DNA of 64,000 nucleotides from positions 812,529 through 876,528 of the forward strand of contig DATALT010000002.1 in NCBI GenBank assembly GCA_036260945.1, read 5' to 3'. Positions 8,219-16,910 of the stretch are shown here, piece after piece; the first letter of the stretch is position 1, and each line of letters opens with the position of its first letter. The notes beneath the pieces were generated by a model. The model saw only the letters and a program-made list of their open reading frames with translations. It did not search any database and had not been told where the DNA came from. The DNA is from Candidatus Babeliales bacterium. GTDB lineage: Bacteria; Babelota; Babeliae; Babelales; JACPOV01. The translations under genes and the position numbers were made by a program.

Positions 8219-10711
8219 ATGGAAAAAAAATACGATCATCAGTTATGCGAGCAAAAAGCCCGCAAACTTTGGCTAGAGCATAATACGTATAAAACGGAAA
8301 ATAACCCGGGCAAACTCTATTCGATCGATACCCCACCGCCAACGGTGTCCGGCTCTTTGCATATCGGCCATATTTTTTCTTATACCCAAACAGATGTTAT
8401 CGCCCGCTTTAAACGGATGAGCGGATTTTCCGTATTTTATCCATTCGGTTTTGATGATAACGGCCTGCCTACTGAAAGGTATGTAGAAAAAAAACGAGCA
8501 ATTTCTGCGCACAGCATGAAACGTTCCGAATTTATCAACGTGTGCCTTGAAGAAACAGCTGGCGTAGAAAAACAGTTTGAAGAGCTTTGGCAGCGCATGG
8601 GCCTTTCGGTCGATTGGGATGCATGTTACTCCACCATATCGCCAGAAGTGCGCAAAATTTCCCAAGAATCATTTATCTTGCTCTACAAAAAAGGTTTCGT
8701 GTATCGCCGCTTTGAACCGGCACTATATTGCACCAATTGCCGCACCTCAGTCGCTCAAGCGGAACTTGATGATGCAGAAAAACCATCTATATTCAATAAC
8801 GTTGCGTTTACAACAGATGATGGCACAGAGCTTATTATTGCAACGACGCGCCCCGAACTTTTAAGTTCATGCGTTGCATTAATGTATCATCCCGAGGATA
8901 AACGTTATTCGAAATACCAAGGCAAAGAATCTATTGTTCCAATTTTCGGCAATAAAATACCGTTCATAGCAGACGAACTCGTTAATCCGGAAAAAGGAAC
9001 GGGGCTTGTGATGTGCTGCACCTTTGGTGATAAGACCGATATTGCATGGTACAAAAAATATAATTTGCCTTTCCGCCAGTCGATTGGCCTAGACGGCCGC
9101 TGGGTTGAATCAACCGGGCCGCTTGCTGGGCTTAAGGCGCACGCAGCCCGGACAAAAATTATTGAGCTTCTCAAAGAATCTAATGCACTTAAAGAACAAA
9201 AACCTATTTCTCATGCAGTAAACGTTCATGAGCGCTGCAAACAAGAAATCGAATATTTGCCACTCTCGCAATGGTTTTTAAATATTATTGAACATAAAAA
9301 GAAATTAATTGCACTAGCGGATGATATTAATTGGTTTCCCGCGTTTATGAAACAGCGTTATGTAAATTGGGTTGAGAATGTTAGTTGGGATTGGTGCTTA
9401 TCTCGCCAGCGATTTTTTGGCATTCCGTTTCCGGTATGGCATTGCGCACAATGCAAAGAGATTTTGCTTGCTGATGTTGACCAGTTGCCCATAGATCCTC
9501 AAGAAACGCACTATAACGGCGTTTGCAAAAAATGTGGCAGCTCAGAAATTGTCGGGGATACCGACGTGATGGATACGTGGAACACTTCGTCGCTTACGCC
9601 CTATATTTGCTATACCGAATTCAATAAAAACGCACAAAGTGCATTCTCCGATAAAGAAGTTCTTAATTTTATTCCGATGAGCATGCGTCCGCAAGCGCAC
9701 GATATTATTCGTACGTGGGCATTTGATACGATAATTAAAGTTTGGATGCACCACGATACGATTCCATGGCGCGATATTGTAATTTCAGGCCACGTGCTAT
9801 CCGATAGCAAAGAAAAACTATCAAAATCAAAAGAGAATGCTAAAACCGATCCTGAGCAATTGCTCAAAAATTATCCTGCGGACGTAATTCGCTATTGGAC
9901 CGCTTCGGGAAGCTTGGGATACGATATGGCATTTTCCGAAACGCAGCTCAAGATTGGCCAAAAACTGATCACCAAACTTTGGAATGCGTTTCTGTTTGTT
10001 GCAGAGCATACAAAAGAAGTTAAGCCAGAAAATCATCCCGCACATTTGGGAGCAATTAATGAATGGTTGCTCGCGCGTGCCTCAGCATGTTTTGCTCTTT
10101 ACAAAAAACATCTCGATCAGCATGAATTTAATTTGGCGCTCGATGCGATTGAGCAATTTTTCTGGAAAGATTTCTGCGATAATTACTTAGAATTGGTTAA
10201 AGATCAATTATTCAAACCAGAAAATTACAAAGCTGAATTGGTTGCCGCTACTAAATGTACGTTATATAACGTTGGCCTCCGCATTTTGCAACTTTATAGC
10301 CCTTATTTACCGCACATTTGTGAATCAATTTACCAAGAGCTTTATTATTCTAGAAATGGTCTAACACAAGCGCCGAATACATTTGCGTCATCGATTCACC
10401 AAACAAAATTCAGAGATTTTCAAAAATCATACGAATTCGATTTAAGTGTTCATGTTATTAGCACCGTGCTCTCGCTCATAACCGCGGTACGCAAATTGAA
10501 AACTGAACATCAACTTTCACTCAAAACTGAATTGCAAACACTCACTGTTTATAGCCAACAAGAAGAACATCTCGGCTTTTTAAAGCGTGAAGAGCAATTG
10601 ATCAAAGGGATTACGCACGCGCATACAATTAACTATCAGATTGGTTTACACGAATCAGGATCGAAATTGATGCAAGATGGGGAACAACGCTCTATGATAA
10701 TTCAGTTATAA
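8219..10711 (+). CDS. valS: Valyl-tRNA synthetase, archaeal/Rickettsia-like type
   Basis: Class I synthetase that attaches valine to tRNA-Val and edits mischarged threonine. An HIGH motif (residues 47-50) lies in a PPPTVSGSLHIGH context. The editing domain begins with ATTRPELLSSCVAL (about 202-215). The KMSKS loop reads KLSKS (about 535-539), followed by RYW and AFSE blocks. Two Cys-rich knots (CTNC at about 168, and paired CxxC motifs around 400-440) suggest zinc binding. RPELL-CVA in the editing domain and the FSE-KIG-KLWNA block are features I associate with archaeal and Rickettsiales ValS rather than the common bacterial form. At 830 residues it also lacks the long C-terminal coiled coil of typical bacterial ValS. 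Function is confident; origin by transfer is inference. Confidence 0.95.
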   Translation: MEKKYDHQLCEQKARKLWLEHNTYKTENNPGKLYSIDTPPPTVSGSLHIGHIFSYTQTDVIARFKRMSGFSVFYPFGFDDNGLPTERYVEKKRAISAHSMKRSEFINVCLEETAGVEKQFEELWQRMGLSVDWDACYSTISPEVRKISQESFILLYKKGFVYRRFEPALYCTNCRTSVAQAELDDAEKPSIFNNVAFTTDDGTELIIATTRPELLSSCVALMYHPEDKRYSKYQGKESIVPIFGNKIPFIADELVNPEKGTGLVMCCTFGDKTDIAWYKKYNLPFRQSIGLDGRWVESTGPLAGLKAHAARTKIIELLKESNALKEQKPISHAVNVHERCKQEIEYLPLSQWFLNIIEHKKKLIALADDINWFPAFMKQRYVNWVENVSWDWCLSRQRFFGIPFPVWHCAQCKEILLADVDQLPIDPQETHYNGVCKKCGSSEIVGDTDVMDTWNTSSLTPYICYTEFNKNAQSAFSDKEVLNFIPMSMRPQAHDIIRTWAFDTIIKVWMHHDTIPWRDIVISGHVLSDSKEKLSKSKENAKTDPEQLLKNYPADVIRYWTASGSLGYDMAFSETQLKIGQKLITKLWNAFLFVAEHTKEVKPENHPAHLGAINEWLLARASACFALYKKHLDQHEFNLALDAIEQFFWKDFCDNYLELVKDQLFKPENYKAELVAATKCTLYNVGLRILQLYSPYLPHICESIYQELYYSRNGLTQAPNTFASSIHQTKFRDFQKSYEFDLSVHVISTVLSLITAVRKLKTEHQLSLKTELQTLTVYSQQEEHLGFLKREEQLIKGITHAHTINYQIGLHESGSKLMQDGEQRSMIIQL

Positions 10712-10729
10712 ATAATATAGGGACGGAGT

Positions 10730-11116
10730 ATGAAATTCTATAAACTATTTTTTGCCTTTTTCTTTCTAAATTTTCTAGAAATACAGCAAGTACATGCACA
10801 CGATACTTTTCAAAAAATTAAATCGCACGCACTACTGGAAACAGCAAAAAACCTTGATCATCCAATTTTTTGGGGAGGCATATTTGCTGCCGCAGCATTG
10901 TGTGGTTATCGTATAGGTAATTCGATAGATAATATCAAAGTTGTGAACCAACCTAAGCTTGATGCTGTAATGAGAGCTGGATCAATTTATGCTATCAACC
11001 TGATAAATAATCAAATCGATGAGAAAGTGAAACCTTACCAATACGGCCTATGGCCAATATTAGGAGTTGGGATCGTTTCCGGCTTACGATTTATTATGCT
11101 CACTTCACAAAAGTAA
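10730..11116 (+). CDS. Small exported two-helix membrane protein
   Basis: A 128-residue protein beginning 18 bases after valS with a GGGACGGAG ribosome site. It has a Phe-rich signal peptide (residues 1-24, cleavage near VHAH), a first helix at about 47-62, a polar region containing two Asn-Ile-rich stretches, and a last helix at about 105-122. It repeats the plan of the five genes at 5924-8039, now downstream of valS. It lies six bases upstream of ybeY and is probably co-transcribed with it. No function can be assigned. Confidence 0.55.
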   Translation: MKFYKLFFAFFFLNFLEIQQVHAHDTFQKIKSHALLETAKNLDHPIFWGGIFAAAALCGYRIGNSIDNIKVVNQPKLDAVMRAGSIYAINLINNQIDEKVKPYQYGLWPILGVGIVSGLRFIMLTSQK

Positions 11117-11122
11117 TTAACA

Positions 11123-11578
11123 ATGATCACCATTAAAAACACTCAGCGCTCAATCAACTATGATACAAATCTTTTAAAAAAAGATGCGCAAAAAATTCTT
11201 GGTTTTTTGAAGTACAGCGATTTTGATTTGGGTATTTGGCTTACCACGAATAAGACTATTCATAGATACAATAAAGAATACCGAGATAAAGATAAGCCAA
11301 CAGATATTCTTTCGTTTTCATACTATCAAGATGTTAAACCTGGTGAGCGCATTATTCCTCATTGCGATGATGAAAAAAATCTAGGTGATTTGATTATTTC
11401 GCTCGAATATGTTCAAAAAGCGGCTCAAGAATTAAATGTTTCTTTGGAAGATCGTATGAGAGTGTTGCTCGTTCATGGCATTTGCCATTTGCGCGGTTAC
11501 GATCATGAAAAAGATGAAGATTATGCGATAATGCACAAAGAAGAAACGCGCATTTTAAAGTATTTATCCTCTAAATAA
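11123..11578 (+). CDS. ybeY: Endoribonuclease YbeY
   Basis: Single-domain metalloprotein of the UPF0054 family that acts in 16S rRNA 3'-end maturation and ribosome quality control. The zinc-binding signature H-x3-H-x5-H appears as HGICHLRGYDH at about residues 114-124. The conserved TDILSFSY block sits at about 54-61. Length (151) is normal. The stop codon overlaps, tail to tail, the stop of the minus-strand gene at 11571 by eight bases. Confidence 0.93.
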   Translation: MITIKNTQRSINYDTNLLKKDAQKILGFLKYSDFDLGIWLTTNKTIHRYNKEYRDKDKPTDILSFSYYQDVKPGERIIPHCDDEKNLGDLIISLEYVQKAAQELNVSLEDRMRVLLVHGICHLRGYDHEKDEDYAIMHKEETRILKYLSSK

Positions 11579-12065
11579 GCTCTGAAAAATTTATTGTCGC
11601 CATTTGGTTACCGCAATACGCAATAAATTTTTTTAAATCTTCTGGGCCGATAAGCGTGGTGGCCGTATTGCGCAACGGATGAATGCCAATCTTTTCCGCT
11701 AATTCAATCTGTTTATCTAATAGTACATTCACTTCATGATTCGTATCATGCATTAATGCAAACGGCGTTACCGATCCGGGTTGAACCTTGAGTATTTTTT
11801 CTAACTCTTCCGGTGATGCAAATCTCAGTTCGGGCGCATTTAATCTTTTCGCTAGTTTTTTAAGCTGAATTTTTGTCTCAAAAAGAGCGACGACTAACCA
11901 GTACTTTTTATTCCTATCCTTAAGAAAAAGGTTTTTGACAAACGATCCAGGAATTAAACTTTTTAGTTCCACAGCGTCTTGAACGGCAAATGCCGGTTCA
12001 TGCTCATAGGTATTTGTTTTAATCTGCATTCGGTGCAGTATATCAAAGAGTTCTTTTTCATGCAT
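11571..12065 (-). CDS. ProX-type aminoacyl-tRNA editing protein (YbaK fold)
   Basis: This 164-residue protein belongs to the YbaK/prolyl-tRNA-synthetase-associated domain family. The PGSVTPFALMHD block (about residues 106-117), followed by a V-LLD strand, is typical of the ProXp-ala/ProX subgroup. That subgroup hydrolyses alanine mischarged onto tRNA-Pro in trans. I use the ATG at 12065 because the longer frame up to 12161 adds a hydrophobic, non-conserved stretch overlapping the opposite promoter. Its 3' end overlaps ybeY tail to tail. Confidence 0.85.
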   Translation of the reverse strand: MHEKELFDILHRMQIKTNTYEHEPAFAVQDAVELKSLIPGSFVKNLFLKDRNKKYWLVVALFETKIQLKKLAKRLNAPELRFASPEELEKILKVQPGSVTPFALMHDTNHEVNVLLDKQIELAEKIGIHPLRNTATTLIGPEDLKKFIAYCGNQMATINFSELI

Positions 12066-12091
12066 AGCTTGGTCAATCGTAATAAAGATTA

Positions 12092-12121
12092 TTGAACGGG
12101 CAAAGCATAGTTTACTATAAT
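12092..12121 (+). promoter_or_regulatory. Promoter for exported WD40 gene
   Basis: TTGAAC at 12092-12097 and a perfect TATAAT at 12116-12121, spacing 18. Predicted start near 12128 leaves a short leader with GGAGG at 12141-12145 before the ATG at 12152. Confidence 0.6.
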
Positions 12122-12151
12122 TAAAAAAAATGGGTGGTATGGAGGAAAAAA

Positions 12152-13696
12152 ATGCGTTCAATAATGTTTTTGATTGGGTGGTGTTGCTTAACGCAATGTG
12201 CCTATGCTGCGCTTCATGAAAAAAAAGAAGAGAATTTCGAAAAACTAACGCTTAACTTTGCGGATACAACTCATACATTTGAAGGTGATCAACTTAAAAG
12301 ATTGCTCACCCATTGTAAGCTTTTTGAAAAAAGCAAAGAACAAATCGTAGATTTAAAAAGCATCAGTTTTCAACCATTTACCAGATTTCTGCTCAATATT
12401 GGTGCTGATGAAAAATTCATGCGAATGCTTTTGGCAAATCAATCAGCTGAGGAACTTGGTAAGCAATTGCATATCTGCACCAACCTTCGGGCAGAATATT
12501 TAGGAAACATTATTTTAGAAATTTTTGCAAATCGTTTTATTTCAGATAAAGTACTTGAGCAATTCTCCCAAACTGGGGACATTCCGGCTAAAAATTTTTC
12601 GGCTACGCAAGAAAAGCAAATCGCACACAGCATATTAAAAATTTTAATGCCAAAAATAGTACCCTCGGTAACGGTAGACAAAAAAAGTATTGCCTTTAGC
12701 AAGATAAGCGACATCGCTTTTAGTCAAAGGGGCTTACGATTAGCCATCGCCGCAGATAAAGAAATTCATATCTTAAACCCAGATACGCTTGAACCATTTT
12801 ATAAACCACTGTGCTGCCACAAAGATACCATTACAATGTTAGCATTTAATCCCTCAAGCGAATTTGAATTAGCGACGAGTTCATGCGATAGCACTATTCG
12901 ATTATGGGATACCCTCAATGGGGGCCAGACTCGTTTTGAATTTAACCGACACAAAGCACCGGTAAACACGGTTTCATACACCAGTGAAACCGATCAACTA
13001 ATATCTGGAGACCAAAAGGGAACGTTGTTTGTATGGGCCCCTTCCAAGGATTCGCCCGACATAACCTTTACAGACCAAGATTTTAATATTCGCGCCGCCG
13101 CGTATGATCCCACAGCCAAAAAAATTATCTACGGAAATCTTGATGGATTTAAAATTTTAAAATTCGTTGATGGTAAACCAAGTCTTCTATCAAAGATTGG
13201 TACGGATATTTCAAACATTCCAGACCTTTGTTATGCAGCAAAAAAATTGCTCATGCATATCCCACCAAATAATCAGATCTCATTTAAAAGTGAATGCACC
13301 GAAAAACTTCATGCCCACCACCCTCATATGGAAATGAAGCAAGAAACGTACGCAGAAAAAAATGAACTTGTCATTGTGGATAAACAACAAATCGTTCCAC
13401 CACTCGTCCATGATGCTCACAAGGATTTAGTAAAAAAAATGGTATATCACCCAAATGGCAATCTCTTAGCATCAATTGACCATAAGGCAGACACATTCGT
13501 AATAACAGATCTGAGTCAAGTTAATGAACTTTATAAGATGAAGATCGGCACGAATTTATCACAAACGTTACTTTTAGCTGCGATAATGTCTAAAAAAATA
13601 GATCCAAAACAAATGCCGCAGCATTTTGAATCGACTGCGGCACCTTTAAAAAATATTTTTAGCTTGCTAGCACACGAAGCTAAAACAGCTCTTTGA
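12152..13696 (+). CDS. Exported WD40-repeat protein
   Basis: This 514-residue protein starts at the ATG seven bases after GGAGG. A signal peptide covers residues 1-20 (cleavage near AYAAL). Residues 25-160 are helical, with an opening LTLNF-ADTTHTFEG region that could be a degenerate Skp1/BTB-like module like those at 43-47 kb; this is uncertain. From about residue 185 WD40-type blades follow. The best is ATSSCDSTIRLWD at about 247-259, then a GH-less blade ending in FVWAP and weaker copies up to about 470. The C-terminal 60 residues are helical. It is probably an exported beta-propeller used for protein binding. It is convergent with the nitroreductase at 13702. Confidence 0.75.
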   Translation: MRSIMFLIGWCCLTQCAYAALHEKKEENFEKLTLNFADTTHTFEGDQLKRLLTHCKLFEKSKEQIVDLKSISFQPFTRFLLNIGADEKFMRMLLANQSAEELGKQLHICTNLRAEYLGNIILEIFANRFISDKVLEQFSQTGDIPAKNFSATQEKQIAHSILKILMPKIVPSVTVDKKSIAFSKISDIAFSQRGLRLAIAADKEIHILNPDTLEPFYKPLCCHKDTITMLAFNPSSEFELATSSCDSTIRLWDTLNGGQTRFEFNRHKAPVNTVSYTSETDQLISGDQKGTLFVWAPSKDSPDITFTDQDFNIRAAAYDPTAKKIIYGNLDGFKILKFVDGKPSLLSKIGTDISNIPDLCYAAKKLLMHIPPNNQISFKSECTEKLHAHHPHMEMKQETYAEKNELVIVDKQQIVPPLVHDAHKDLVKKMVYHPNGNLLASIDHKADTFVITDLSQVNELYKMKIGTNLSQTLLLAAIMSKKIDPKQMPQHFESTAAPLKNIFSLLAHEAKTAL

Positions 13697-13701
13697 AAAT
13701 T

Positions 13702-14406
13702 TTACTCACCGATCTTCAAACACCCTTCAAATGCAAACGATTTGATTGGATTCCTAATTGATGGTTCTTCGCGCGATCGAAGCTCAGGAGGGAGTACCGA
13801 CAGATCACCCGGTTTTCCAATTGCAATCATCATATGAATTTCAAAATCATCGGTAATCGAAAGATCTTTTCTCGCGCGCGCATAATCAAATCCGCCCATT
13901 CCGTGTGCTACTAAACCCATTTTTGATGCTTGAAGAGCAATGTTTTGCCAAGCAGCTCCGGTATCAAATCCGTGCGTCGGATTGAATTCGTGATTATGAG
14001 GGAAATACTTATAGGACATCACGAGAATCAGAGCGGAAGCATTGGTTGCCCATGATTTATTGAAATCGACCAACCAGTCAAAGAACGTATTCCATTCTGG
14101 TGTGCCGCGTTTTGCATACACAAAGCGCCATGGTTGTGCATTAAAAGAAGATGCGGCCCATCGTGCAGCTTCAAAAAGCGTCATAAGTTCTTCATCACTG
14201 ATCCCTTTTCCCGAAAGTGCACGAGGCGACCACCGCTCAATAAAAATTTGTTCTACCGGAAAATCTGTTTTGCGGCAATTTATGGCTTGTGCATGGAGCG
14301 ATTCACGCCGATTTTCCATATCTTTTTTTTCTGCGAGGGCTGCTACAACCATCGCGCCGCACACTACTACTACCGTATATGAAACAATAACTTTGAACAT
14401 ATGCAT
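13702..14406 (-). CDS. Membrane-anchored or exported nitroreductase-family protein
   Basis: A 234-residue nitroreductase-like flavoprotein (FMN-dependent NAD(P)H oxidoreductase family). The core motifs RWSPRALSG (about residues 58-66) and a block from FEAARWA to QPWRF (about 78-95) are clear, as is a GMGGFDY region (about 165). It starts with a hydrophobic segment (residues 4-24) that looks like a signal peptide or anchor, which is unusual for this family. A GAGAGA ribosome site precedes the ATG at 14406. It is a paralogue of the gene at 14893-15468, which lacks the N-terminal segment. Substrate is unknown. Confidence 0.8.
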   Translation of the reverse strand: MHMFKVIVSYTVVVVCGAMVVAALAEKKDMENRRESLHAQAINCRKTDFPVEQIFIERWSPRALSGKGISDEELMTLFEAARWAASSFNAQPWRFVYAKRGTPEWNTFFDWLVDFNKSWATNASALILVMSYKYFPHNHEFNPTHGFDTGAAWQNIALQASKMGLVAHGMGGFDYARARKDLSITDDFEIHMMIAIGKPGDLSVLPPELRSREEPSIRNPIKSFAFEGCLKIGE

Positions 14407-14430
14407 AAAATATCTCTCAATTTTTTGATC

Positions 14431-14450
14431 AAAAACTCACCCGAGTTTTT
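14431..14450 (-). terminator. Small hairpin terminator
   Basis: AAAAACTC (14431-14438) and GAGTTTTT (14443-14450) form a perfect 8-base stem with a 4-base loop. It lies downstream of the minus-strand pair 15468-14522 and upstream of the next minus gene. The T-rich arm would serve as the U tract. Confidence 0.45.
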
Positions 14451-14521
14451 ATGATTAGTATGATTAATTACTTCCCGCGGAAAGTAGGTTACCACAGAAG
14501 ATTTTAGAGCACAAGATCCGA

Positions 14522-14893
14522 TCAAGAAATCCCAAAAAGTGCTGCCACCAAGATCCAAGAAACAACCGCAATGCAAAAAAACAAAAGTAATAAACTATTT
14601 TTTTCTTTTTTTAATATTAGTGACCATAAAAATAATTGCGTCAGAACGCAAACGATCCCAGAAAAAAACCAGAGTCTAATTTTTTCAAAAAAAAACATTG
14701 GATAATAATCAATAACCAGAGCCCCTAAAGTGATTGCAAAAATCCCAACACCCATCGAAAGAAATTCTGCCAACACTAACCAATAAAGTGATCGATAAGA
14801 GCGAAATTCCTCAAGCGCGATTATGGCAAAGCAGTTAACAGTGAGTTGATAAACAATAACAAATCGAATTAACTGCTGCGATGCCGACTCCAT
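14522..14893 (-). CDS. Four-helix integral membrane protein, unknown
   Basis: A 123-residue, strongly hydrophobic protein with about four membrane helices (residues 8-28, 36-62, 74-92, 100-121). It has few charged residues and no recognisable domain. Its ATG overlaps the TAA of the upstream nitroreductase by one base, so translation is probably coupled. This suggests a membrane partner for the soluble nitroreductase, but there is no direct evidence. A hairpin terminator at 14431 follows. Confidence 0.6.
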   Translation of the reverse strand: MESASQQLIRFVIVYQLTVNCFAIIALEEFRSYRSLYWLVLAEFLSMGVGIFAITLGALVIDYYPMFFFEKIRLWFFSGIVCVLTQLFLWSLILKKEKNSLLLLFFCIAVVSWILVAALFGIS

Positions 14894-15468
14894 TATTTTT
14901 CCTTGAAACTTCCTTCAAATACAATCGACTCGAGGGGATTGCGGTCTGACGGAATTTCGTGCGCCTGCATTTCCTTAGGTAGGTCCTCTTTTTTTCCAGG
15001 CTTACCGATCGCGCACATCGCTTCAACAGTATAACCTTCAGGAATGAGAAGTTCTTTTTTTGCACGATCGTAATCAAAGCCTTCCATTCCATGGACTACC
15101 AATCCATCTTGATATCCCTGCAGCGAAAGATTTTCCCATGCCGATCCCGTATCAAACGTATGGGTTCGGGAAGGCTTATTGTTATAACTGAAATTATCCC
15201 GTGAAACTATAACTACTAATGCGGCTGCATTTTTCGCCCACGATTGGTTTGCGGGCACCAAAAGATTAAAAAACTTTTCCCACGAATCAGTATTTTTTTT
15301 TGCATAAATAAAGCGCCATGGCTGATTATTATAAGAGGAGGGCGCCCATCGAGCAGCCTCAAAAAGCTGCATAAGCTCTTTATCGGTCATTGGTTGGCCA
15401 GACATCGCACGTGGCGACCAACGGTTAAGAATAATAGGATTAATTAAATAACTTGATTTTCGCGCCAT
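14893..15468 (-). CDS. Nitroreductase-family protein
   Basis: This 191-residue FMN-dependent nitroreductase-like protein opens with RWSPRAMSG (about residues 16-24). It continues with a WAPSSYNNQPWRF block (about 41-53) and GMEGFDY at about 128-134. Unlike its paralogue at 13702 it has no signal peptide and should be cytoplasmic. The two share order and spacing of all motifs, so one arose by duplication. The downstream four-helix membrane protein is translationally coupled. Its start codon abuts a plus-strand region with no shared bases. Confidence 0.88.
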   Translation of the reverse strand: MARKSSYLINPIILNRWSPRAMSGQPMTDKELMQLFEAARWAPSSYNNQPWRFIYAKKNTDSWEKFFNLLVPANQSWAKNAAALVVIVSRDNFSYNNKPSRTHTFDTGSAWENLSLQGYQDGLVVHGMEGFDYDRAKKELLIPEGYTVEAMCAIGKPGKKEDLPKEMQAHEIPSDRNPLESIVFEGSFKEK

Positions 15469-15594
15469 TTGAACACCTCTTTTTCTTTTTTTTCAATCAT
15501 AGGCACAGTTTTTGCCGAATCGCTAGATTCTGTTTTTCTTCAAAAACAATTTGTTACGGTTAATAATGATTGTGGTGAAAAAAAGAGGTTATTA

Positions 15595-15990
15595 ATGATG
15601 CAAAAAAAAATTATTATTTCTTTACTCGTGCAGCTCGCGTTCTTTCATAACGTAATTGGCGAGCCACGCATTACCGTTACACTGCCGCAGGAATCTCCCA
15701 CACCAAGAATCGCTGAAAACGTAGGTGCGCAAACTATAACTATGGAAATTGCTTTTCCCGCATCGCCCGCGCATAAAATTCAAGTCGTCAACAACAACAT
15801 TAATACCGAAATTGTGACGCAAGAAGATCCCAAGTTTTCTACTGCCCCAACAGTCCCCGCTGCTAGAGCGCCAGATTTTTTAGACAGATCAATTCTTTTT
15901 ACCATGATTGGCCTTCTTGCCGCCGGAACTTTTAGTGGAGCAAAATTTATAGTAGATAATGCTCCAAAATTATTATCCTATCGTCCTTAA
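15595..15990 (+). CDS. Exported proline-rich protein with C-terminal helix
   Basis: A 131-residue protein starting at the ATG (15595) that follows AAAGAGG. The frame stays open upstream to 15469, but that extension has no signal peptide start. The signal peptide (residues 1-21, cleavage near VIGEP) leads to a Pro/Thr-rich region with repeated beta-like strands (ITVTLPQ, ITMEIAFP, IQVVNNNIN). One membrane helix lies at about 98-118. The next gene, eight bases downstream, has the same opening pattern, so the pair may be related. Function is unknown. Confidence 0.55.
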   Translation: MMQKKIIISLLVQLAFFHNVIGEPRITVTLPQESPTPRIAENVGAQTITMEIAFPASPAHKIQVVNNNINTEIVTQEDPKFSTAPTVPAARAPDFLDRSILFTMIGLLAAGTFSGAKFIVDNAPKLLSYRP

Positions 15991-15998
15991 GGAAAACT

Positions 15999-16910
15999 AT
16001 GATGCATTTTTTATTTTTTGCATGTTGTGTTCTGATCAATGCGCATTATCTTGCAGCCGATAATTCACAACTTACTGAATCGCAAAAGCCAACCACCTCA
16101 GTAAAATTTCCGACGCCACCACAAACATTTAATTTACACGTAACGACACCGCAGCCCACCGTGCATATAGAAAATACAAACACAAATCTTAATCAGATCT
16201 CAATTCAGCAACAGTTCAGAGAATGGGCCGAGTACGGAAAAAATACGCATCATTATGCTAAAGGACAGCTTGTCGATCTTGGAGAATTTACCAAACTTTA
16301 TATACAGCAAAATTATGGCAAGCTATTTTTAGGATCGATTGCAGCGATCTATGCTTATCTTACTCTTCGACTGCTTTATTTACACAGAAGCACATCGCAT
16401 CAAGATTCATGGGCGCATTGGAAAAAAAATGAAAACATTGATGAGATCGAAACAATGACGCAAGCGCAACTTTCTGAAAAATTGGTGCTCGCTATTCAAG
16501 AAAAATATCAATCTGCAGAAAAAATAGCCGATTTTATTTCTCCTTTTGTCGCTTTTGTTAATGACACAAATAAAGAAATCAAAGATTTGAATTCTTATAT
16601 TTGGCTTTTAGATACGCTTAAGCGACTGCGCCTCATTGGGCTTTTTCCTGGCTATCAAAAATCAATCGTACATGCACGCGAAAAATTAAAACGTGTAATG
16701 TATTTAAAAAATGTTTTTGGTGCATGGATGGCGGAATATAAATTACACAACAGCACACTTATCCAACAGCAACCGGCCGGCAGAAATAAACCAAAAACAG
16801 AAAACGAGAAAAAAACGCCCACGCGCAGATCATTTTTTGAAAGGCCGACTTCTACATTGCATCAGTTATCGCTATCTATTCAGTCCACCAAATCCAACAG
16901 TGCCAAGTAA
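15999..16910 (+). CDS. Exported membrane protein with proline-rich N-terminus and helical C-terminal domain
   Basis: A 303-residue protein with TAAGGA before its start. It has a signal peptide (residues 1-19), then a Pro/Thr-rich strand region (residues 25-70) like that of the gene before it, a membrane helix at about 107-126 and a long helical domain (about 140-250). The tail is rich in Lys, Thr and Ser and contains RRSFFERP. It has no recognisable family. Its last 39 bases overlap the 3' end of the convergent MCE gene. It may be co-transcribed with 15595-15990, with which it shares the Pro-rich segment. Confidence 0.6.
   Translation: MMHFLFFACCVLINAHYLAADNSQLTESQKPTTSVKFPTPPQTFNLHVTTPQPTVHIENTNTNLNQISIQQQFREWAEYGKNTHHYAKGQLVDLGEFTKLYIQQNYGKLFLGSIAAIYAYLTLRLLYLHRSTSHQDSWAHWKKNENIDEIETMTQAQLSEKLVLAIQEKYQSAEKIADFISPFVAFVNDTNKEIKDLNSYIWLLDTLKRLRLIGLFPGYQKSIVHAREKLKRVMYLKNVFGAWMAEYKLHNSTLIQQQPAGRNKPKTENEKKTPTRRSFFERPTSTLHQLSLSIQSTKSNSAK

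Noticed and set aside
14370..14576. Minus-strand 68-codon frame overlapping the nitroreductase start
   Set aside because: It overlaps a terminator and two better genes and its composition is not protein-like.
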